From JADJQU01 sp035490315 (GTDB lineage Bacteria; Planctomycetota; UBA1135; GCA-002686595): a DNA stretch of 11,619 nt. Numbering within the stretch: the first letter of the stretch is position 1; the number at the start of each line of letters is the position of its first letter. The DNA is taken from assembly GCA_035490315.1 (NCBI GenBank), contig DATHET010000047.1:1-11619 (forward strand), given 5' to 3'. Positions 7,546 to 11,619 of the stretch are shown one piece after another. The notes under the pieces were generated by a model. The model saw only the letters and a list, made by a program, of their open reading frames with translations. It ran no database searches and had not been told where the DNA came from. The position numbers were made by a program, and so were the translations under genes.

Positions 7546-8406
7546 TCACGGATCCTTGGTCACCGGCGCGGCCGGTGGAGTGGGCGTGGTGGGCGCGAGC
7601 TGCAGGATCATCTTGACCACGGTCCCCCAGTGCGAATCGCGCAGCGCGATCTCCGGCTGCACGAGCACCACCGCGCCGCGCGTCGCGCCTTGCATGCCGG
7701 TGGGGATGACCATCTTGCGCAACTTCTTGTCGATCGAATTCCCGATCATGCGCGCGCGCTGGGCTTCCTGCGGCGTGCCGTCGCAAGTCACGTAGGTCGG
7801 CACCGTGATCTTCTTCGCTTCCATCGCGATCGACCAGCCGGGAACGTCCTCGGCGGGCGAAAAAGCGAACACGGCGTCGGCGCAGGCTGGATCGCGCGCG
7901 GCCGCGACCAGGACCAGCGCGGCCGAGGTGCCGCTGCCCAGCGCGAAGATCTTGGACTTGGGCTTCAGCTCGCGCGCCCACTTCAGGGCCTCGACCACGT
8001 CCGCGAAAGCCTCTTCATTGGTGAAGGCCGTCTTCTTGAGCACGCTCGCCGCGCTCGTCGCCGTCTCGTTGGCCACGCCGTCGGTGGCCTTCCCGGTGCG
8101 CAGATCGACCGCCATGGTGAAGCAGGCGTACACGTTCAGGCGCGGCGCGATCTTCGCGAACTCGGCCCGCGAGCCGTTCTCCATGTGGAAGCAGACGAAC
8201 ACGGGCCGCTCGTCCATCCCGAAGGGCAGGCTGTAAAAATCGGCCGTCAAGGTCACGCCGTCGGACGTCAGGCGCGTGAGTTTCTCGAAGGCCGGCTCTT
8301 CCTTGACAGGCTCGGCGGGCTCCTGCTCGGGCGGAGCGGGCTCAGGCGGCTTGGGCGGTGTCTGGGCAGCGAAGAGAGCCAGGAGGGCCAGGAGTTGGAT
8401 CAGCAT
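7546..8406 (-). CDS. Exported alpha/beta-hydrolase-fold protein with degenerate catalytic triad
   Basis: A 286-residue protein with an N-terminal hydrophobic signal (residues 1-14), a Pro/Glu-rich spacer (16-38) and an alpha/beta-hydrolase-like domain resembling dienelactone hydrolase-type enzymes. The order of elements fits: DGVTL..DFY (49-58), a strand and HMENGSR (73-80, where HGxxGS lies in active relatives), VDLRTGK (100-106), then a nucleophile elbow at IFALGSGTSAALVL (153-166). The elbow reads G-S-G-T-S rather than G-x-S-x-G, so the nucleophile position (159) is Gly. The usual acid region (CDGTPQE, 208-214) and the AHG-type His region (QGATRG, 239-244) also lack the expected residues. 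It is therefore probably a binding or structural pseudoenzyme. ATG at 8406 has a good GAGGTG ribosome-binding site and creates the signal. Divergent from the HIT gene. Confidence 0.75.
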   Translation of the reverse strand: MLIQLLALLALFAAQTPPKPPEPAPPEQEPAEPVKEEPAFEKLTRLTSDGVTLTADFYSLPFGMDERPVFVCFHMENGSRAEFAKIAPRLNVYACFTMAVDLRTGKATDGVANETATSAASVLKKTAFTNEEAFADVVEALKWARELKPKSKIFALGSGTSAALVLVAAARDPACADAVFAFSPAEDVPGWSIAMEAKKITVPTYVTCDGTPQEAQRARMIGNSIDKKLRKMVIPTGMQGATRGAVVLVQPEIALRDSHWGTVVKMILQLAPTTPTPPAAPVTKDP

Positions 8407-8476
8407 GAGAGCACCTCGCGAAAGAGAGTCAGCAGTGTATCCTCCCGCGCCGTAGTCCCTGAGCCGGAGCATTTCC
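8407..8476. promoter_or_regulatory. Divergent promoter region, hydrolase-like gene and HIT gene
   Basis: AGTGTA at 8434-8439 reads TACACT on the minus strand and TATCCT lies at 8438-8443 on the plus strand; the two -10-like hexamers share the TA at 8438-8439. Predicted leaders are roughly 20 nt (minus) and 27 nt (plus). No convincing -35 elements. GGAG at 8466-8469 is the HIT gene's Shine-Dalgarno, and GAGGTG (minus strand) serves the hydrolase-like gene. Confidence 0.35.
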
Positions 8477-8881
8477 ATGCCGACGATCTTCACACGCATC
8501 ATCCAAGGCGAGCTGCCCGGCCGTTTCGTGTGGAAGGACGAGCGCTGCGTCGCCTTCCTGTCGATCGAGCCCCTGCGGCCGGGGCACACGCTGCTCGTCC
8601 CGCGCGAGGAGATCGACCACTGGATCGACGTCCCCGACGCCCTGCACGCGCACCTGGCCAAGGTCGCCAAGGAGCTCGGGATCGCCCTGCAGGCAGCCTT
8701 CAAGCCCACGAAGGTCGGCGTCATGATCGCCGGCCTGGAAGTGCACCACGTGCACTGGCACCTGATCCCGATCCACGAGCTCGGCGACCTGAATTTCGCC
8801 CGCGCGGACAAGAAAGCCAGGCCCGAGGATCTCGACGCGGCGGCGGATCTGTTGCGCTCCGAGATCCACAAGCGCGAGTAG
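8477..8881 (+). CDS. HIT-family nucleotide hydrolase/transferase
   Basis: A 134-residue histidine-triad protein, the normal length for the HINT branch. These cytoplasmic enzymes hydrolyse nucleoside phosphoramidates and acyl-AMPs or dinucleotides. The N-terminus (MPTIFTRIIQGELP) is the usual HIT opening, PLRPGHTLLVPR at residues 32-43 is the conserved strand and turn, and the triad is H91-V-H93-W-H95-L-I, with His93 as the expected nucleophile forming the nucleotidyl intermediate. The preceding AGLEVHH replaces the more common AGQxVxH. ATG at 8477 has GGAG seven bases upstream. It is divergent from the hydrolase-like gene and converges on the transporter gene with 17 bp between stops, where no terminator of note is seen. 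Substrate unknown. Confidence 0.94.
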   Translation: MPTIFTRIIQGELPGRFVWKDERCVAFLSIEPLRPGHTLLVPREEIDHWIDVPDALHAHLAKVAKELGIALQAAFKPTKVGVMIAGLEVHHVHWHLIPIHELGDLNFARADKKARPEDLDAAADLLRSEIHKRE

Positions 8882-8898
8882 GCCCGAGCGCTGCGCGG

Positions 8899-10209
8899 TC
8901 AGTGGGCGGCGGATCGCTTGGGCCGCGCGTTCCACAAGGGCAGCATCAGCAGGGCGCCGAGCACCGCGAACCCGATCATGCTCGGTCCCCACGAGCCCCA
9001 GCCGTAGGTCTCGAGCATCCAGCCCATGCCGTAGCCCATCACCGAGCCGCCGATGTATTGCATGCCGTCGAACATCCCGGCCGCGGTCGCGGCGGCGCGC
9101 TTGCCGCCGAAGTCCATCGAGGCCGTGCCCGAGAGCATCGAGTGCACCATCGAGATCGCGAACGAGTTCACGATGAAGGCCGCGATCACCAGCTGGATGC
9201 TCGGCGCTCTCCAGACCACCGCGAGACTCGAGATCTGCAAGACATAGCCGATGAAGGCCACCGGCGCCCTGCGCGAGCGGAAAACCCAGTCGGACATCGT
9301 TCCCGCAGCGAAGGCGCCTGCGATCCCGGCGACGACGATCGCCATCGCGTTCTTCTGGAAGATCGGGTTGCTGAGCTCGAGGTGCTGCACTTCCTGCATG
9401 TAGCGTGGGAACCACTCCTCGAATCCCTTGCGCACCAGACCCGTGCAGAACTCGGCGCAGGCGATCGTGATCGCGATCGGATTGGTGAAGATCTTGCGTG
9501 CGACGTAACGCAGCGTGATCGCCTCCGTGTCGCCGCTGGTGGCGTCCTGCGGATCGAAAGGCGGCAGTCCGGCGTCGGTCGGCGCGTCGCGCACGACGAA
9601 GAAGGTCAGCAGCGCGAACACGAACACGATTCCGGCCGGCAGGAAGAATTTCCATTGCCACGGCAGGGCGACGACCGCTCCAACCGTCATCAAGGCGTAC
9701 ACCGCGGCCCTGCCGCTCTGGATCATCGAGCCGAAGATCGCCGAGAACACGCCGCGCTCGCTGACGTGGAACCAGCCCGAGTTTACCTTGATCAGGGAGA
9801 GGGCGCTGTACGACTGGAAGTACATGTTCAGCGACCAGGTCGTCGCCAGGTAGCCGAGCAGCAGCTCTCCCGTGCCGAGAAATCCCAGGTAGGCGCCCAG
9901 GCCGAAGGCGAGGTTGAACAGGCAGGCCCCGCTCGCGCCGATCATCATGGCGCGCCGTCCGCCGAACCGGTCGGCGATCGGGCCGTTGAACATCGCCGAC
10001 AAACCGTACAGCAGCGTGCTGAACGTGATGATCGAGCCGATCTGCGCCTTGTCCCAACCGTACTGGTCCGACAGCGACTTGTTGGCGAAGGCGAAGTTGT
10101 AGCGCGCCATGTACATGGCTGCGTAAGTCAGGCCGAGCACCAACCAGTTCTGCATGCGCCGCACACGGAAGCGCGAGCTGTGAATCGGTCGCGGCGGCAA
10201 CTCGTCCAT
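8899..10209 (-). CDS. OPA-family major facilitator (GlpT/UhpT-like organophosphate antiporter)
   Basis: A 436-residue, twelve-helix inner-membrane transporter of the organophosphate:phosphate antiporter family, which exchanges phosphorylated compounds such as glycerol-3-phosphate or hexose phosphates for inorganic phosphate. Helix 1 carries YMARYNFAFA with Arg36 at the place of the first substrate-binding Arg of GlpT (Arg45), and helix 7 carries LVRKGFEEWFPRYM with Arg260 at the place of the second (Arg269). The MFS loop 2-3 motif is DRFGGRR (80-86), and the end of helix 6 has RDAPTDAGLPP, a hallmark of this family. ATG at 10209 is preferred; GTG at 10233 would add eight residues. No ribosome-binding site stands out. 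It is divergent from the HAD gene, 99 bp away, so the two may share phosphate-related regulation. Exact substrate cannot be read from the sequence. Confidence 0.92.
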   Translation of the reverse strand: MDELPPRPIHSSRFRVRRMQNWLVLGLTYAAMYMARYNFAFANKSLSDQYGWDKAQIGSIITFSTLLYGLSAMFNGPIADRFGGRRAMMIGASGACLFNLAFGLGAYLGFLGTGELLLGYLATTWSLNMYFQSYSALSLIKVNSGWFHVSERGVFSAIFGSMIQSGRAAVYALMTVGAVVALPWQWKFFLPAGIVFVFALLTFFVVRDAPTDAGLPPFDPQDATSGDTEAITLRYVARKIFTNPIAITIACAEFCTGLVRKGFEEWFPRYMQEVQHLELSNPIFQKNAMAIVVAGIAGAFAAGTMSDWVFRSRRAPVAFIGYVLQISSLAVVWRAPSIQLVIAAFIVNSFAISMVHSMLSGTASMDFGGKRAAATAAGMFDGMQYIGGSVMGYGMGWMLETYGWGSWGPSMIGFAVLGALLMLPLWNARPKRSAAH

Positions 10210-10308
10210 GCGGGTCAAGGTACGCAGGCGCACGCGCGATCACCATTCCCGAGCAACTCCGACGCTGCGAAAGTTGCGCCGCCGTCCTGAGTCCTGGATC
10301 ATCGCGCC

Positions 10309-11025
10309 ATGGGTTCCCCGCGCCTTGCTGATGTTCTTTCGCGAATCGATCGCGTGTGCAGCGCGGGCCGCTTGCCGATCGTGGTGTTCGACCTCGATTC
10401 GACGCTGTTCAGCACGGCCCCGCGCAACTGGGCGATCCTGCAGGAATTCCTGAAGACTCCCGGCCGCGAAAAGCTCGTGGCGCAGGTGTCCTCCCTGACA
10501 CCAGAGGACATCGGCTGGAACATTCAAGATTGCCTGCGCCAGCGCGGCGTCGGCGATCCGATCCTCTGGGCGGAATTGAAGCGCTTCTGGACGGCGCGTT
10601 TCTTCCGCGACGAGTACGTGCTGCACGATCGCGCCCTGCCCGGCGCCGCGGCCTTCTTCGAGGCCTGCCACACGCGCGGCGCGCTGATCTACTACCTGAC
10701 CGGCCGCCACGTGGGCGGGATGGAAGTCGGTACGGTAAAGACCCTGCGCAGCGAGGGCTTTCCCTTCTGGCGCGGTCGCTGCGTGCTGCACCTGAAGCCT
10801 TCGTTCGAGATGTCGGATTCCGCGTTCAAGGACGATGCCATCGCGGACCTGCGCTCCTACCGGGGAGAGGTGGTCGCCAGCTTCGAAAACGAGCCCGGCA
10901 ACGCGAACATGTTCCTGCGCGGCTTTCCCGAGGCCCTGCATTTTCTGCTCCTGACCGTGCATTCGCCGCAGGCCGAAGCGCCCGATCCGGCATTGATCCC
11001 GAGCACGGATTTCGTGCTCGAATAG
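10309..11025 (+). CDS. HAD-superfamily phosphatase-like protein
   Basis: A 238-residue cytoplasmic protein with the haloacid dehalogenase fold motifs, so probably a phosphohydrolase. Motif I is FDLDSTLF at residues 27-34 (Asp28 nucleophile, Asp30 general acid). Motif II is YYLTGRH with Thr131. A basic residue for motif III is likely Lys174 in AFKDD, and ASFENEPGNANMF at 190-202 takes the position of the usual acidic motif IV, with Glu193/Glu195 in place of the more common DD. A helical cap of about 75 residues (40-110) lies between motifs I and II, as in C1-type members. It starts ATGGG at 10309 with no clear Shine-Dalgarno. It is divergent from the organophosphate transporter and is followed, 1 nt after its stop, by the second large hairpin. 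Substrate unknown. Confidence 0.85.
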   Translation: MGSPRLADVLSRIDRVCSAGRLPIVVFDLDSTLFSTAPRNWAILQEFLKTPGREKLVAQVSSLTPEDIGWNIQDCLRQRGVGDPILWAELKRFWTARFFRDEYVLHDRALPGAAAFFEACHTRGALIYYLTGRHVGGMEVGTVKTLRSEGFPFWRGRCVLHLKPSFEMSDSAFKDDAIADLRSYRGEVVASFENEPGNANMFLRGFPEALHFLLLTVHSPQAEAPDPALIPSTDFVLE

Positions 11026-11026
11026 C

Positions 11027-11125
11027 TGTCGAACCGTCGCCAGGCTCGATTCCGACATGTCTGGGATCGCCGCCGCGGGCAGCGATGCCAGACATGTCGG
11101 AATCGAGCCTGGCGACGGTTCGACA
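11027..11125 (+). repeat. 99-nt near-perfect hairpin (3'-end palindromic repeat, copy 2)
   Basis: Bases 11027-11074 pair with 11078-11125 around a three-base GCG loop. The outer 38 pairs are perfect; then come one G-G mismatch (11065/11087), five pairs, one C-A mismatch (11071/11081) and three pairs. It begins 1 nt after the HAD stop. No T-tract follows; the RRM-gene promoter begins right after it. Each arm contains GCCAGGCTCGAT, two bases, CGACA, the same core as in the hairpin at 7451-7543. No target-site duplication is visible. It could be a terminator, a 3'-end stability element, or a member of a mobile palindrome family. Confidence 0.87.
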
Positions 11126-11127
11126 CC

Positions 11128-11157
11128 TTGACCAAATCGAGCGAGGCCACCTATCCT
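11128..11157 (+). promoter_or_regulatory. Sigma-70-type promoter of the RRM gene
   Basis: TTGACC (11128-11133) and TATCCT (11152-11157) are separated by 18 bp, close to the housekeeping consensus and the best promoter match in the window. Transcription would start near 11164, leaving a leader of about 105 nt before the ATG at 11269. It starts directly downstream of the hairpin at 11027-11125. Confidence 0.5.
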
Positions 11158-11219
11158 GGCGCTCCAGGGAGGGTCGCCCGGCAGGCATCCGCCGCGGTCG
11201 TTCCTCGGATCCAAGTTTC

Positions 11220-11239
11220 GCGGTCGTGCGCACGATCGC
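11220..11239 (+). promoter_or_regulatory. Leader hairpin or palindromic site before the RRM gene
   Basis: GCGGTCGT and ACGATCGC flank GCGC, forming an 8-bp stem with a four-base loop; the one imperfect pair is G-U in the plus-strand RNA. It lies 29 nt upstream of the RRM start inside the predicted leader. It could be an RNA element, such as an autoregulatory or cold-responsive site, or a DNA operator. Confidence 0.35.
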
Positions 11240-11268
11240 TAGTCGCCAGCAGTCCCGCTTTTCGTTCG

Positions 11269-11619
11269 ATGGCCAATCGGCTCTACGTCGGCAATTTGCC
11301 GTTCTCGTTTACTCAACAAGACCTCGAGCAACTCTTCTCTTCGTTCGGAGCGATCCGTTACGTCGAGATCATTTCAGATCGCATGACCGGCCAGTCGCGA
11401 GGCTTCGGCTTCGTCGAACTCGAAACCGCGGAACAGGCGCAAGCAGCGATTCAATCGATGCACGGGCGCGACATCCAAGGTCGCGGCCTCACCGTCAACG
11501 AAGCGCGCGAGAAGAGCGCGCGTCCCCCGGGCGGCGGCGGCGGAGGCTTTGCGCCTCGCGCTCCGCGTGAGGGCGGCGGCGGCGGCGGATACTCGGGCGG
11601 CGGCGGTGGTGGCGGCGGC
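11269..11619 (+). CDS. Glycine-rich RRM RNA-binding protein (3' end outside window)
   Basis: The first 117 residues of a single-RRM RNA-binding protein of the bacterial/cyanobacterial Rbp type, often linked to cold adaptation or RNA metabolism. The RRM spans residues 3-80: RNP2 is LYVGNL (5-10) and RNP1 is RGFGFVEL (44-51), with the aromatic residues that stack on RNA at Tyr6, Phe46 and Phe48. After a basic stretch (AREKSARPP, 79-87) comes a Gly-rich tail with Arg/Pro and one Tyr (88-117), still open at the window edge. The tail is coded by runs of GGC/GGT, so its length is prone to slippage. ATG at 11269 is the natural start as it sits three codons before RNP2; there is no Shine-Dalgarno, only a pyrimidine-rich CGCTTTTCGTTCG. 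The promoter at 11128 would give it its own transcript. Confidence 0.94.
   Translation, partial: MANRLYVGNLPFSFTQQDLEQLFSSFGAIRYVEIISDRMTGQSRGFGFVELETAEQAQAAIQSMHGRDIQGRGLTVNEAREKSARPPGGGGGGFAPRAPREGGGGGGYSGGGGGGGG

Noticed and set aside
8882..8898. Terminator between the HIT and transporter stops
   Set aside because: Only 17 bp are available and they form just a weak CCG/CGG pairing around AGCGCT.
7630..10290. An 886-codon open frame on the plus strand
   Set aside because: It runs antisense to the hydrolase-like and transporter genes and out of frame through the HIT gene, all of which have clear family motifs. Its translation is low-complexity Arg/Ala/His/Gly, typical of a shadow frame in GC-rich DNA.
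11041..11125. tRNA T-arm-like strings (GGCTCGATTCC, GGTTCGACACC) in the second hairpin
   Set aside because: No acceptor, D or anticodon arms can be formed around them; the structure is a simple palindrome.

Overview
The window is GC-rich bacterial chromosome with tightly packed, mostly single-gene housekeeping and accessory functions. The best guess for the source is a planctomycete or a close relative. The main support is the secreted protein at 4238-5443, whose mature N-terminus (a WIVD start, then a 'potential beta-helix' opening) is a style common in Planctomycetota. The mix of an S10 carboxypeptidase, weak or absent Shine-Dalgarno sequences and long GC-only hairpins fits but does not prove this. 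No phage, insertion sequence, CRISPR array, tRNA or rRNA gene is visible.

Layout from left to right. The 3' part of an S10 serine carboxypeptidase (+) converges on an acyl-lipid/acyl-CoA delta-9-type desaturase (-), with a small hairpin between them. A 316-bp gap then leads to a lipoprotein glutathione peroxidase (-). This is divergently arranged with a solo B3/B4 (PheT editing-like) domain protein (+). Next come a small two-helix membrane protein (+) and a secreted glycine-rich protein (+). The latter converges on an ABC-F ATPase (-) with only 10 bp between the stops. Upstream of the ABC-F gene lie a 9-bp tandem repeat and a 93-nt near-perfect hairpin, then an exported alpha/beta-hydrolase-fold protein (-) that appears to have lost its catalytic triad. 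This gene is divergent from a HIT-family protein (+), which converges on an OPA-family organophosphate transporter (-). The transporter is divergent from a HAD-like phosphatase (+). A second near-perfect hairpin, 99 nt long, follows the HAD gene. Last comes the 5' part of a glycine-rich RRM RNA-binding protein (+), with a recognisable promoter and a leader hairpin, running off the window end.

The genes do not form one operon or pathway. Several have loosely related themes: peroxide/lipid-peroxide detoxification beside a fatty-acid desaturase, tRNA/ribosome quality control (B3/B4 protein, ABC-F, RRM protein), and phosphorylated small molecules (HIT, OPA transporter, HAD).

The most unusual signal is the pair of long hairpins (7451-7543 and 11027-11125). 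Each begins 1-2 nt after a stop codon, has a 45-48-position stem closed by a 3-nt loop, lacks a T-tract, and shares a conserved core (GCCAGGCTCGAT, two variable bases, CGACA) in both arms. They look like two members of an interspersed RNA-hairpin or palindromic-repeat family attached to 3' ends of genes. A second recurring pattern is a pair of divergent intergenic regions where back-to-back -10-like hexamers share a central TA.
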